DNA of 64,000 nt from Flagellimonas amphidinii (GTDB lineage Bacteria > Bacteroidota > Bacteroidia > Flavobacteriales > Flavobacteriaceae), in contig NZ_JABFNN010000031.1 in assembly GCF_013090115.1 (NCBI RefSeq), positions 1-64,000 of the forward strand, in the 5' to 3' direction. The notes beneath the pieces are model-generated. The model had not been told where the DNA came from, did no database searches, and worked only from the letters and a program-made list of their open reading frames with translations. Shown one piece after another: positions 16,922 to 25,965 of this stretch; position 1 is the first letter of the stretch, and every line of letters starts with the position of its first letter. Position numbers and translations under genes: made by a program.

Positions 16922-18892
16922 TTAATCAATCACCCAGGGCCCTTCGAACCTATCTTCGCCAATAGTGGCGGAGGAGAACCATTCATTGAGTTCGCTGCCG
17001 TTATCGTCTATGAACAGATATCGACCACTACTTCCTCCTAATGCGAAGGCTGTAGCAGCTCCTACTTTATCAAACAATCTACCATTTTCAAAACTCTCGG
17101 CATCTCCAAACCACTCATTGGACGGGGTTAATGGCGACCAAGAACCTGAACCACTGGAATCATATATCTGATAATTGTCTCCGCTGGTTCCGAAAAAGGC
17201 CATTTTAACGGCGCCCAATCGAACTGCGGCACCTATACCTTCACTTCCCAAAAAGAAATTACCACTATCTCCAAAAATGGAATTTACCAAAAGAATTTCT
17301 CCAGCAGCACCAACAGGGCTTTCTGGTATTTGGTTGGTTTCGGTATAATTGTTCAAAATGTAGATTTGCAGGCTAAAGCCATCCCCGCTAAAAATGTAGA
17401 GTCGATCCGCAAGGTTATCGGCAAATTTTACCATGGCTCCAACATTGTCTAGTGTCAGCCCGCCTAAGGGGCCATTCTCGTCAGTAATATCAAATATTTT
17501 TGTATCGCCATCTGCTAAAATTCCAGGTGTGTTTCCGTTGTACCAAGCGTATTGTGTGCCTGCTTTGTTAAAGATGACCACATCGCTATTGCCTACATGC
17601 CCCATGGCCCCTATGCCATCTTCAAAAAGTGCCACAAAATCGGAGTATGCACCTGGGGGTAATACACCTTTTAATTCGCAATTCACAACATCGTATTCCG
17701 TTGCCAAGGAAGTACCTACAATGGTATCTGGTCGCTCAACACTTCGTACCACATAGGACAAGGGCAAACCGGCCCTAATATCCGTGCTTTCCGCCAATTT
17801 GTTGGCGATGTCGGAAATATTGGTCTCGCCAGTCAGTTCAAATGTACCGGCAGCATCTCCGCCATAGGCCACAACTTTGATTTTGAGGTCATTGAGTTCT
17901 TCCATAGCATTGACTCCTAATTCACCTTCCACCTTATTTCTGAATGCACCATAGGCAACATCTAATTTGGCCTCCATTTCTTGACGACTTGAAGTAGACT
18001 CGACCAACATATAAAATATTCTTCCATAGGTTACCGATGAAATAAAGGTTGCAGGATTATCCGCTTGAATATAGACATCCAACTGTTCTGGGGTGGCGTT
18101 TTCAGAGAAGACAGCATTAAGGCTTGTGGGGAGGTCAAAGCTCATGGTATAATAGCGTTGAGTCAACTTAACCAGGGTGCGATTAAATGTTTTTTCTGTA
18201 CTGAAAGATAGGTCGGAAGAAACCTTTGTGGTGAAGGTTTGAACATCCAATCCCATTTCAAGGGCCAATTGACTTTCCGATTCGATTTGCAAAATATCCA
18301 AGGTGAAGTTGGCGGGTACTACATCCCCAGCTCCCGCGATGATATTGTTCATCGCATTTTGAATACTGCTTTTGGATACTTGATCCACAGTAAAACTTGA
18401 TTGAAGATTGCCGTTGTTTAAGTCATAGGAAACGGTTCCACCGGCCCTTTCAACCACAATGGGGGAGGGAGTGGCATTTTTCAATGTTTTTCCTTGGAGC
18501 AGACTGCCGGGATAAATAACATCCGCACTGGTATTGAACAAGGGGAATGTTCCATTGCCATCGGTAACACTGACTCGTTTCGTTACGCAGACAAATCGCT
18601 GCTCTATTTCTTCACCTTCTTCATCCTTTGTTACATAATCTTCGTTCTGGGGTTCTGACTCTGAGAGTTCTGTCGTGGTCCTACTTTCTGGGAAAGTTTC
18701 AAAATCTCCTCCTTTGGCCACTACTTGGTCAAATGTTAGGTCAGCTCCAGAATCTGGGTCTGGGTCTGGGCCCGGATTTGAAGTTGGGTCTGGATTGACT
18801 TCCATTTCATCTGAATCCGAACTACAGCCCACTAGTATAAACGTGAACAGAATCGCCAGAATTTTTACAATTGATTTTTTTGTTGTTTTCAT
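16922..18892 (-). CDS. Cholesterol-dependent-cytolysin-like (thiol-activated cytolysin family) surface lipoprotein with C-terminal repeat domain
   Basis: 656 aa. A type II signal peptide ends in LVGC (C23), followed by SSDSDE, an acidic signal typical of surface-exported lipoproteins in this phylum, then a Pro/Asp linker (33-49). Residues about 95-410 match the CDC pore-forming core: IYPGSLLQG (126-134), ISSVTYGR (284-291), the twin-Gly hinge YGGD (343-346), and GLPLSYVVRS (375-384) with TEYDVVNC (398-405). The CDC domain 4 with its Trp-rich undecapeptide is absent. Instead, residues about 415-656 hold four repeats, each opening with GIGA/NVGA/KVGA (426, 483, 552, 609) and containing a Y/F-x-F-x-G-type strand, like a four-bladed hemopexin-type propeller. 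A surface pore-former with novel targeting is inferred. A TPR/LuxR regulator lies directly upstream. Confidence 0.8.
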   Translation of the reverse strand: MKTTKKSIVKILAILFTFILVGCSSDSDEMEVNPDPTSNPGPDPDPDSGADLTFDQVVAKGGDFETFPESRTTTELSESEPQNEDYVTKDEEGEEIEQRFVCVTKRVSVTDGNGTFPLFNTSADVIYPGSLLQGKTLKNATPSPIVVERAGGTVSYDLNNGNLQSSFTVDQVSKSSIQNAMNNIIAGAGDVVPANFTLDILQIESESQLALEMGLDVQTFTTKVSSDLSFSTEKTFNRTLVKLTQRYYTMSFDLPTSLNAVFSENATPEQLDVYIQADNPATFISSVTYGRIFYMLVESTSSRQEMEAKLDVAYGAFRNKVEGELGVNAMEELNDLKIKVVAYGGDAAGTFELTGETNISDIANKLAESTDIRAGLPLSYVVRSVERPDTIVGTSLATEYDVVNCELKGVLPPGAYSDFVALFEDGIGAMGHVGNSDVVIFNKAGTQYAWYNGNTPGILADGDTKIFDITDENGPLGGLTLDNVGAMVKFADNLADRLYIFSGDGFSLQIYILNNYTETNQIPESPVGAAGEILLVNSIFGDSGNFFLGSEGIGAAVRLGAVKMAFFGTSGDNYQIYDSSGSGSWSPLTPSNEWFGDAESFENGRLFDKVGAATAFALGGSSGRYLFIDDNGSELNEWFSSATIGEDRFEGPWVID

Positions 18893-18950
18893 CGCTCTAT
18901 TGTTTTGTGGTTAAACTTTGTTGGTTGCTTTGTGTGACCTGCCCGGTAAC

Positions 18951-18986
18951 GGTCTGCAGCCCTTAGCCGAGCAAGACCACAAAACT
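18951..18986 (-). other. Hairpin in the cytolysin leader
   Basis: In the predicted 5' leader of the cytolysin, GGTCT(T)GC pairs with GCAGACC (7 bp, one bulge) around a G/C-rich loop. It ends about 60 nt before the start codon and has no T-run, so it is a possible mRNA-stability or regulatory element rather than a terminator. Confidence 0.3.
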
Positions 18987-19009
18987 GTCGTGTCAAATTG
19001 ATGACAAAA

Positions 19010-19017
19010 CAAACCTA
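19010..19017 (-). promoter_or_regulatory. -7 box (TAGGTTTG) of the cytolysin gene
   Basis: Exact TAnnTTTG on the minus strand, 117 nt before the ATG. There is no TTG at -33, as often seen at activator-dependent promoters. The GGACA repeat array begins 35 bp upstream of this box. Confidence 0.5.
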
Positions 19018-19051
19018 AGTTGCTGCTGTTGAGTAATGAAAAAATGGGGGT

Positions 19052-19100
19052 GGACAATAGGTGGACACCCTTAAATTAAAGTTGGGACAATAGGTGGACA
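19052..19100. repeat. Phased direct-repeat array upstream of the cytolysin (candidate activator sites)
   Basis: GGACAATAGGTGGACA occurs twice, at 19052-19067 and 19085-19100 (33 bp apart). Each copy contains two GGACA boxes 11 bp apart, so four boxes start at 19052, 19063, 19085 and 19096, all at multiples of 11 bp, about one helical turn. On the cytolysin strand each box reads TGTCC. The array lies just after the regulator stop codon and about 47-95 bp upstream of the predicted cytolysin start site. Confidence 0.6.
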
Positions 19101-19119
19101 GGCAAAGTAAGCCGCTTTT

Positions 19120-20976
19120 TTAAAGGTTTAGCACGATGTCCTGTAAAGAATCTTCTGTGGTAATATCCAGTTTTTTTCGAAGTCGATAACGCGCTTTTTT
19201 TATGCCTTCGGAAGAAATATTAAGGATATTGGCTATCTCTTTAGAGGACAGGTTCATTTTTAAAAGGGCCAATAAACGGAGTTCATTGGAGGTTACCTGA
19301 GGATATTTGGACTTTACATTACTATTGAAATCTTTATGAACCTCTTCAAAATATCTGGAAAAATTCTCCCAGTTGTTATCGTCCTGCAAATCAAAATTGA
19401 TGGTGCGGATCAATTGTTGATAACCATTTTTGGAGCTCTCTTTTTTCTTAAGCTCTTGGGCCTTTAGTTTAAGGGCCTCTAGTAGCTCATTTTTTTTGGC
19501 CAAATGTAGTGCGTGGGTTGTGAGCTCTCTCTGTTTGAACGCCAGTTCAATATCCACTTTTTCTTTTTCAAGCTTGTTACGTTTCAATTTTTGACGAATA
19601 CCGTAAGATCCAATAAGCGAAAGCACCAGCAATCCAGCCAAAAGTATTTTTTGTAGGGTGCTTATTTCAGCTTTTTGCTCTAAAACTGTAATCTCCTTTT
19701 CTTGAAGCGCGATTTGTTGTTCTTTTTTTTCGGTTTCATACTTTGTTTTCAGTTCGTCTACTTGCTTGCTTTTTTCAATGTTGAAAACACTGTCATGTAC
19801 TTTTTGATATTGTCTTTGATCTTCTAGGGCACTACGTAAATTTCCAAGGGCCTCAAAATCTTTTGAACGAGCTAGATACCCATCTTCCAGTACATCCAAA
19901 GCACTGATGGAATCGGCCAGAACTATAGCTCTACTATGATTTTTCTTGGCCAGTTGATAATTTTTGAGTTTGTAGTGAATATCACCAAGATCATTATGAC
20001 TTATGATGAGATTATTTATAGAACCAACTCTGGATGTGATATCATTGCCTTTTTGCAAATAATCCAAAGCCGTTTGAAAATTTCCCTTTTCCATATAACA
20101 TGCCCCTATATTCCCATAATTGGCTGCCATAAAATCTTCCCTGCTTTTTGCCACAGCAATAGCCAAGCTCTCTTCGTAATTCTCTATAGCTTTATCATAA
20201 TCTTTAAGAAAATAGTATACATTGCCAATTTCGATGTAAATTATTGCTTGCCAGATTTCCTCTTTCATGGATTTAAACAAGTCAAGCGATTTTTCAAGAG
20301 GTCCAAGAGATTCTGAATGATTTCCCCGAAGCATTTCTATTCTGCCAATATCTGATAATACTATTGCTTCCTTAGTAGCGTCATGGACTTTTAAAGTGTC
20401 GACTACCTTTGAAGCATTCAGGGCTTCGGTCATTGCTGATTGAAAATCCCCTTTATCCATGTAAATTGTAGATTTACGCTGATAGTTATCAATTAACTTG
20501 ATTCCACTTTTTAACTTTGTAGCGGTTATGATTCCTTGATTCGCTAAATCCAAGGCATGTTCAAAATCTCCTTGAAGAGTTTTAAATTTGGCAAGCTCAT
20601 TTAAAGCGAGCCACAAATTTTTGTTGTCATCAGTTTTCTCAAAGGTCCTAATGGTTTTCCCATAATAGAATTTTGCTGAATCAATATGGGCAATAATACT
20701 ATAGTAATCGGCCAGGCACAGATAGCCCAGTCCTTCACCTTCGGCAAAATTTATTTTTCTTGAAATATCGATTGATTCATGTGCATATCCATAAGCAAGT
20801 TTTGGTTCAAAATGCTTCGTTGCATGGTAAAGCTTACGGAGCGTACTTACTTTTTCCTCATTGAAGGGAAGTTGGTCATATGCTACAAGTAAACTGTCTA
20901 CCCTAACGCTATTTTGACCATAAGCAATAGAAAAAAGAAAAAAGATAATAAAATACTTGGGCAATCTATTTTTCAT
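19120..20976 (-). CDS. TPR-containing membrane-bound LuxR/HTH-type transcriptional regulator
   Basis: 618 aa from ATG at 20976 (MKNRLPKYFII...), chosen because it opens a signal peptide ending at IAYGQ; the reading frame extends upstream without one. Residues about 25-400 are tetratricopeptide repeats (MEKGNFQTALDYLQKG, LKDYDKAIENYEESL and others), followed by coiled coil, one membrane helix (about 443-460), a second coiled coil (about 461-513) and a C-terminal helix-turn-helix (about 561-606: TSNELRLLALLKMNLSSKEI, then GIKKARYRLRKKL). The TPR part should be periplasmic and the HTH cytoplasmic, as in other Bacteroidota TPR-HTH sensors. It directly precedes the cytolysin and is its likely regulator; the repeat array between them is the proposed site. 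Confidence 0.78.
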   Translation of the reverse strand: MKNRLPKYFIIFFLFSIAYGQNSVRVDSLLVAYDQLPFNEEKVSTLRKLYHATKHFEPKLAYGYAHESIDISRKINFAEGEGLGYLCLADYYSIIAHIDSAKFYYGKTIRTFEKTDDNKNLWLALNELAKFKTLQGDFEHALDLANQGIITATKLKSGIKLIDNYQRKSTIYMDKGDFQSAMTEALNASKVVDTLKVHDATKEAIVLSDIGRIEMLRGNHSESLGPLEKSLDLFKSMKEEIWQAIIYIEIGNVYYFLKDYDKAIENYEESLAIAVAKSREDFMAANYGNIGACYMEKGNFQTALDYLQKGNDITSRVGSINNLIISHNDLGDIHYKLKNYQLAKKNHSRAIVLADSISALDVLEDGYLARSKDFEALGNLRSALEDQRQYQKVHDSVFNIEKSKQVDELKTKYETEKKEQQIALQEKEITVLEQKAEISTLQKILLAGLLVLSLIGSYGIRQKLKRNKLEKEKVDIELAFKQRELTTHALHLAKKNELLEALKLKAQELKKKESSKNGYQQLIRTINFDLQDDNNWENFSRYFEEVHKDFNSNVKSKYPQVTSNELRLLALLKMNLSSKEIANILNISSEGIKKARYRLRKKLDITTEDSLQDIVLNL

Positions 20977-20994
20977 GGAGGTTGGTTTACCCTC

Positions 20995-21002
20995 TAAAAA
21001 TA
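20995..21002 (-). promoter_or_regulatory. Possible -7 box (TATTTTTA) of the TPR regulator
   Basis: TAnnTTTA on the minus strand 18 nt before ATG 20976, in the 61-nt gap after pgmB. No well-spaced TTG, so co-transcription from pgmB is also possible. Confidence 0.3.
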
Positions 21003-21037
21003 GGGAATTTAAGACCAACTTTTTGAAAAAGAACAGG

Positions 21038-21700
21038 TTAACTGAACAATTCGATGAAGTGCGTCTTGACTTCAAAAAAAGTGGCTTCTTCCATGGAATC
21101 AAATCTTAGGTCAGCATGTCCAACTCGTTCCTTGGGGCCAATACCTACGCTATAAAATCCTCCAGCTTTAGCGGCATCGATTCCTTTTTCTGCATCTTCA
21201 AATACAATGCATTCTTCAGGCTGAAGTTTCATTTTGTTTGCACCATAAAGGAAGATGTCTGGTTCAGGTTTACTTTTTTTAACGCTATTGCCATCACCTA
21301 TCACATCAAAAAATCTATTCGCATTTAACTGTTCCAATACCTTGGGGGCATTTTTACTGGCACTGCCCAATGCCACACGAAAACCTTCGGTTCTTAAATG
21401 TGTTAACAGTTCCATGGCTCCTGGTAAATAATCTTCAGGAGTCATATTGTCTAAACTTGCTACGTACAAGTCATTTTTTTTGGTCGCCAATTCAATGATT
21501 TTTTCCTGATCTAAGGTTACTTTATTGTGCTCCATAATCACTTTTATGGAATCCATTCGGGATATGCCACGTAGTTCTTCATTGAGGTTACGGTCGAAAT
21601 CCCAACCCATTTCATCGGCTAAGTTTTTCCATGCCTCGTAGTGCAGTTCTGCGGTGTCGGTAATAACTCCGTCCAAATCGAAGATAAATCCCTTGATCAT
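21038..21700 (-). CDS. pgmB: Beta-phosphoglucomutase family HAD hydrolase
   Basis: About 220 aa from ATG 21700. The HAD motifs are present: FDLDGVITD (D8 nucleophile, D10), the LGSASKNAP motif II, KSKPEPDIF (motif III Lys) and IVFEDAEKGI (motif IV). The cap-domain sequence ELRGISRMDSIKVI is typical of beta-phosphoglucomutase, which interconverts beta-glucose 1-phosphate and glucose 6-phosphate in maltose or trehalose breakdown. PgmB usually sits with maltose genes, but here it stands between guaA and the TPR regulator; a related HAD phosphatase is an alternative. The upstream extension of the frame overlaps no conserved sequence. Confidence 0.8.
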   Translation of the reverse strand: MIKGFIFDLDGVITDTAELHYEAWKNLADEMGWDFDRNLNEELRGISRMDSIKVIMEHNKVTLDQEKIIELATKKNDLYVASLDNMTPEDYLPGAMELLTHLRTEGFRVALGSASKNAPKVLEQLNANRFFDVIGDGNSVKKSKPEPDIFLYGANKMKLQPEECIVFEDAEKGIDAAKAGGFYSVGIGPKERVGHADLRFDSMEEATFFEVKTHFIELFS

Positions 21701-21873
21701 AATGCAACTTTGTTTAGGAACAGCAAAGAAATGATGAATTATGTTAAGAAAAAAACTACATAACGTTATATTCAGTTTCAAGGATATTCTTTCTTGTAAA
21801 GAATTTTATGGCATTTATCTTGGATTGAAAGACTATTTATGAGTTTGAAATAAATATCCCTAAAAGATACTTT

Positions 21874-21900
21874 TTGAACTCCATCAAATTACTATTTTTG
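21874..21900 (+). promoter_or_regulatory. Promoter of the guaA operon
   Basis: TTG at 21874-21876, 16-nt spacer, TATTTTTG at 21893-21900, then only CCC before the ATG at 21904. Transcription should begin at or next to the start codon. Confidence 0.6.
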
Positions 21901-21903
21901 CCC

Positions 21904-23436
21904 ATGCATAACAACGTACTTATCCTAGACTTTGGTTCCCAGTACACACAGTTGATTGCGAGACGCGTTCGGGAACTCAATATTTACTCAGAAATTAAAC
22001 CTTATAACAAGCTTCCGGAAGATTTATCGGACTACAAGGCAGTAATTCTATCGGGATCTCCACTATCAGTGAGAGGAGACGACGCTCCCCATCCCAATCT
22101 TTCTGAAATCAAAGGGAAAAAGCCATTATTGGCCATTTGCTACGGAGCCCAATATCTGGCCCATTTTAATGGAGGGAATGTAGCGCCTTCGGATACAAGG
22201 GAATACGGCCGGGCCAAGTTGTCTTTCATCAAGGAAAATGAGCCTTTTTTCCATATCATCAATGAAGGTAGTCAAGTATGGATGAGCCATAGTGATACCA
22301 TTAAGGAACTTCCTGATAATGCTGTTCGTTTGGCCAGCACCCACGATGTAACCAATGCTGCATTTCGGATTGAAGGTGAGGACAGTTATGCCATTCAGTT
22401 TCACCCAGAGGTGTACCATACCACTGATGGGAAGCAGTTGCTCAAAAACTTTTTGGTGGATATTGCCGGATTGGAACAAGATTGGACGCCAGATGCTTTT
22501 GTGGATACTACTGTCCACGAGCTTAAAAAGAAATTAGGCGATGACAAGGTAATACTTGGTCTTTCTGGAGGGGTTGATTCCAGTGTTGCTGCTTTGTTGT
22601 TGCACAAGGCCATTGGGAAAAACCTGCATTGTATTTTTGTGAACAACGGTCTTTTACGTAAAAATGAATTCCATGATGTCTTGGAACAGTATGAAGGTAT
22701 GGGACTTAATGTAAAAGGGGTGGATGCTTCGGCACGCTTTTTGGAAGCTTTGGCTGGAGAAAGTGACCCCGAGAAGAAAAGAAAAATCATTGGGCGTGTT
22801 TTTGTTGAGGTTTTTGATGATGAGGCCCATAAAGTTGAAAACGCAAAATGGTTGGCCCAAGGCACTATATATCCAGATGTAATTGAATCTGTGTCTGTAA
22901 CAGGGGGGCCTTCGGCGACCATTAAAAGTCACCATAATGTTGGTGGTTTGCCAGATTTTATGAAACTAAAAGTTGTGGAACCGCTAAAATTGCTGTTCAA
23001 AGACGAAGTGCGAAGGGTTGGTGCCAGTATGCATATGGACCCCAATATTTTGGGAAGACATCCTTTCCCCGGACCTGGTCTTGGAATACGTATTTTGGGG
23101 GATATCACAGCAGAAAAAGTGGCCATGCTGCAAGAGGTTGACCATATTTTTATTAAGGGATTGAAGGACTGGGGACTTTATGATAAGGTCTGGCAGGCCG
23201 GAGCCATGCTTTTGCCCGTAAATAGTGTAGGGGTCATGGGAGATGAAAGAACTTACGAAAAATGTGTAGCCTTGAGGGCGGTGGAAAGTACGGATGGAAT
23301 GACTGCGGATTGGGTAAATTTACCCTATGAGTTCCTTCAAAAGACCTCCAATGATATAATAAATAGGGTCAAAGGCGTTAATAGAGTAGTGTACGACATT
23401 AGTTCGAAGCCACCTGCAACTATAGAATGGGAATGA
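21904..23436 (+). CDS. guaA: GMP synthase (glutamine-hydrolysing)
   Basis: 510 aa. The N-terminal class I amidotransferase domain has the nucleophile C79 ([10 protein letters not shown]) and the His/Glu pair in FHPEVYHT. The ATP-pyrophosphatase P-loop [14 protein letters not shown] follows, and the C-terminal dimerisation domain contains [15 protein letters not shown]. It converts XMP to GMP using glutamine and ATP. I start at [16 protein letters not shown], which matches the family N-terminus; ten extra upstream codons would run through the -7 box. It is the first gene of a run (LysM, OsmC, DUF922) in which each gene overlaps the next. Confidence 0.94.
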   Translation: MHNNVLILDFGSQYTQLIARRVRELNIYSEIKPYNKLPEDLSDYKAVILSGSPLSVRGDDAPHPNLSEIKGKKPLLAICYGAQYLAHFNGGNVAPSDTREYGRAKLSFIKENEPFFHIINEGSQVWMSHSDTIKELPDNAVRLASTHDVTNAAFRIEGEDSYAIQFHPEVYHTTDGKQLLKNFLVDIAGLEQDWTPDAFVDTTVHELKKKLGDDKVILGLSGGVDSSVAALLLHKAIGKNLHCIFVNNGLLRKNEFHDVLEQYEGMGLNVKGVDASARFLEALAGESDPEKKRKIIGRVFVEVFDDEAHKVENAKWLAQGTIYPDVIESVSVTGGPSATIKSHHNVGGLPDFMKLKVVEPLKLLFKDEVRRVGASMHMDPNILGRHPFPGPGLGIRILGDITAEKVAMLQEVDHIFIKGLKDWGLYDKVWQAGAMLLPVNSVGVMGDERTYEKCVALRAVESTDGMTADWVNLPYEFLQKTSNDIINRVKGVNRVVYDISSKPPATIEWE

Positions 23437-25583
23437 AAAAATTAATAATCAAGCTGTGTGCGGTAGTTCTTTTTTTAACTTCAGCGCATCTAACAGCCCA
23501 GCAAAAATATACTACGCATGCCGTGAAGAAAGGGGAGACGCTAAAGAGCATTTCCCAACAATATCGAGTTACTCCATATACTATTTTACAATCCAATAAG
23601 GAGATAAAAACTGCGGCAGATGTTAAACCCAATACCATTTTGATTATTCCTCTAAATGGTTCTGTGGTTGCTACAACAGACGACTCAAAGAAAGATGAGG
23701 TACAAGAGGAACAAAAACCGATTGGATATACAAGGCATAGAGTAAGAAAACGCGAAACTTTGTTTGGACTTACCCAACGTTACCAAATTACCGAAGAACA
23801 ATTAAAACGATACAACAGACAACTCTATTCTGAGCCTCTTCAGAAAGGTATGGTGCTTCAGATACCCAAGTTCCCAGAGCCAGACCCCGAAGATGAGCGT
23901 GAATTGGATTTTGAAACGTACATCGTTCAACCCAAAGAAACCAGATGGAGTATTGCCCATAAATACGGTATCACTGTAGATAGTCTTATTATTTTAAATC
24001 CAGAACTGACCAAAAACTCCGATTACTTAGCTGCCGGTCAGGAATTGCAACTTCCCAGACCTAAAGGGGATAGCTTGGAGGACCAGCAAGTGGAGTTGTT
24101 TACATCCTATACTGTTCCAGTAAAAATGACCTTGTACAGTCTCGGTAGGGAATATGGAATTCCTTCGGATTCCATTGTCAAGTTGAACCCTGAAATCATG
24201 AAACAAGGGGGGCTCAAAGAAGGAATGGTTTTGCGTTTACCTAAAAAGGTGGATGAAAAAGGAGTGGTCAATACAGAAAATTTCATTTTTTATGAGGTAA
24301 AACCCAAGCAGAACATTTTTAGGCTTACCCAGAACCTAAAAATGACACGAGATGAACTTTTTCAACTTAACCCGGATCTTGAAAATGGTCTCAAAGCCGG
24401 AATGGTTTTGAAACTTCCCAAGGAAAAAGCTGAAGTACTTGACGTAAAAAATGCTTTGGTGCTGGATAAAATCAATCTTTTGGACAGCATCAATGTTGAA
24501 AATAGGCCAAAATTGGTGTTCATGCTTCCTTTTAGGTTGGATCGCATCAATTTTAATGATGGTAAAAAAACCCGTAACCAAATTGCAAGTAGAAGGGATT
24601 TGGCATTAAGCTTAGGGTTCTATTCAGGAGCTTTGGTTGCACTGGACTCGATAAAAAGATTAGGAGTTTCTGTAGATGTCCATACATACGATACTCAATT
24701 AAGTCAGGATAAGGTCAAGGAGATTTTACTGAAAGAAAATCTTATGGGTGTCAATGCTATTATTGGTCCCATTGCTTCTGGGGCATTGGATGAGGTAGCG
24801 GTTCAGGCGGCATCCAGAAATATTCCCGTCATTTCCCCAACGGGAGCTGACAGCCAATTAAGTCATGGCAATGTGTTTTTCTCCGTTCCCAAGGAGGAGA
24901 TACTCCGGCAAAAGATGCTTGCTTACTTAGGAAAAATCCATAAGGATGAAAATGTCGTCATTATTGCAGATGCTGAGCATCAGGTGGCACTAGATTCTAT
25001 TTTGAGTAAGTTTCCGTCTGCTCAAATAGCTAAGGTGATAAGCAACAAATCTTTGCATCTGGATGAGTTTTTGATTCAATTATCAGAACAAAAAGAGAAT
25101 TGGGTGTTTTTGGAGACAGACCAGTCCAATATGGTATCCAGTGTGAGTTCTATACTAAATTCAGCAAATACCGAAGAAGTATCTGTCCGCATGTTTACGA
25201 CCAGTTATGGGAGCGCTTTTGAAGATGATGCAATTTCAAGTACACACTTATCAAACCTTAGGTTTACATATCCATCTTTTTACAGGGAAGCGGGCAATGA
25301 TGCCTTTTCCAAGGCATATAGCAAACGTTTTAAAGGAATTAAGCCAGATAGGTATGCGATCAGAGGATTTGATGTAACATATGATGTGCTGTTGAAATTG
25401 GCACATAAGAACAATCTTTTTGAGACCTCAAAGATCATTGGTCTTACCGAATACACAGGGAATAGCTTTAATTACTTTAATGACTGGACCTCTGGATATT
25501 ACAACAGAGCCTGTTATTTAATGGAATACGATAGTTTACAAATAAAAGAGGTACAGCTGGATGACATCGAAAGTAACTTATAA
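23433..25583 (+). CDS. Secreted protein with five LysM domains and a periplasmic-binding-protein-like domain
   Basis: 716 aa. A signal peptide (ends HLTAQQ) is followed by five LysM modules at about residues 27-70, 97-142, 160-206, 221-266 and 287-330, each ending in an IP/LP-type strand such as GMVLQIPK, then a type 1 periplasmic-binding-protein fold (about 358-700: [41 protein letters not shown]). LysM binds peptidoglycan. The second domain resembles amino-acid receptor domains and that of LpoA, the activator of a penicillin-binding protein, so a cell-wall sensing or activating role is a fair guess. Its ATGA start overlaps the guaA stop by 4 nt, and its end overlaps osmC by 23 nt. Confidence 0.78.
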   Translation: MKKLIIKLCAVVLFLTSAHLTAQQKYTTHAVKKGETLKSISQQYRVTPYTILQSNKEIKTAADVKPNTILIIPLNGSVVATTDDSKKDEVQEEQKPIGYTRHRVRKRETLFGLTQRYQITEEQLKRYNRQLYSEPLQKGMVLQIPKFPEPDPEDERELDFETYIVQPKETRWSIAHKYGITVDSLIILNPELTKNSDYLAAGQELQLPRPKGDSLEDQQVELFTSYTVPVKMTLYSLGREYGIPSDSIVKLNPEIMKQGGLKEGMVLRLPKKVDEKGVVNTENFIFYEVKPKQNIFRLTQNLKMTRDELFQLNPDLENGLKAGMVLKLPKEKAEVLDVKNALVLDKINLLDSINVENRPKLVFMLPFRLDRINFNDGKKTRNQIASRRDLALSLGFYSGALVALDSIKRLGVSVDVHTYDTQLSQDKVKEILLKENLMGVNAIIGPIASGALDEVAVQAASRNIPVISPTGADSQLSHGNVFFSVPKEEILRQKMLAYLGKIHKDENVVIIADAEHQVALDSILSKFPSAQIAKVISNKSLHLDEFLIQLSEQKENWVFLETDQSNMVSSVSSILNSANTEEVSVRMFTTSYGSAFEDDAISSTHLSNLRFTYPSFYREAGNDAFSKAYSKRFKGIKPDRYAIRGFDVTYDVLLKLAHKNNLFETSKIIGLTEYTGNSFNYFNDWTSGYYNRACYLMEYDSLQIKEVQLDDIESNL

Positions 25584-25965
25584 AGGAAATTTGCGTACCA
25601 TTTGTGTGCATTTACGTTCAGGGAGTGAGTACATAACTGATGCTCCGGTAGATAACAATGGAAAAGGTGAGGCTTTTTCGCCAACAGATTCCGTTGCTAC
25701 GGGTTTGGCCAATTGCATGCTGACCATGATGGGCATTAAGGCAAGGGATTTGGAAGTGGATTTAGTAGATTCCACTGCGGAAGTCACCAAACATATGGAA
25801 GCCAACCCTAGACGGATTGCCAAAATTGAAGTGAAATTGGACTTGCCGGCGAATGTTTCAGAAAAAAACAGAAAGATTCTGGAACATACGGCCAATACAT
25901 GTCCAGTGCACCACAGTCTTCATCCGGACATAGAGAGGATAATAGAATTTAATTGGGTAAAGTAG
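25561..25965 (+). CDS. OsmC family peroxide-reducing protein
   Basis: 134 aa. The two redox Cys of the OsmC/Ohr fold are in LANCMLTMM and in NTCPVHHSLHP. Such proteins reduce organic hydroperoxides, using a dithiol partner. The spacing and the short, unduplicated form fit the OsmC/YhfA branch. Translationally coupled to the LysM gene (23-nt overlap) and to the DUF922 gene (13-nt overlap). Confidence 0.85.
   Translation: MTSKVTYKGNLRTICVHLRSGSEYITDAPVDNNGKGEAFSPTDSVATGLANCMLTMMGIKARDLEVDLVDSTAEVTKHMEANPRRIAKIEVKLDLPANVSEKNRKILEHTANTCPVHHSLHPDIERIIEFNWVK

Noticed and set aside
22401-22922. 173-codon open frame antisense to guaA
   Set aside because: It mirrors the guaA coding frame, has no signal of its own and shows no family similarity. 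guaA is unambiguous.
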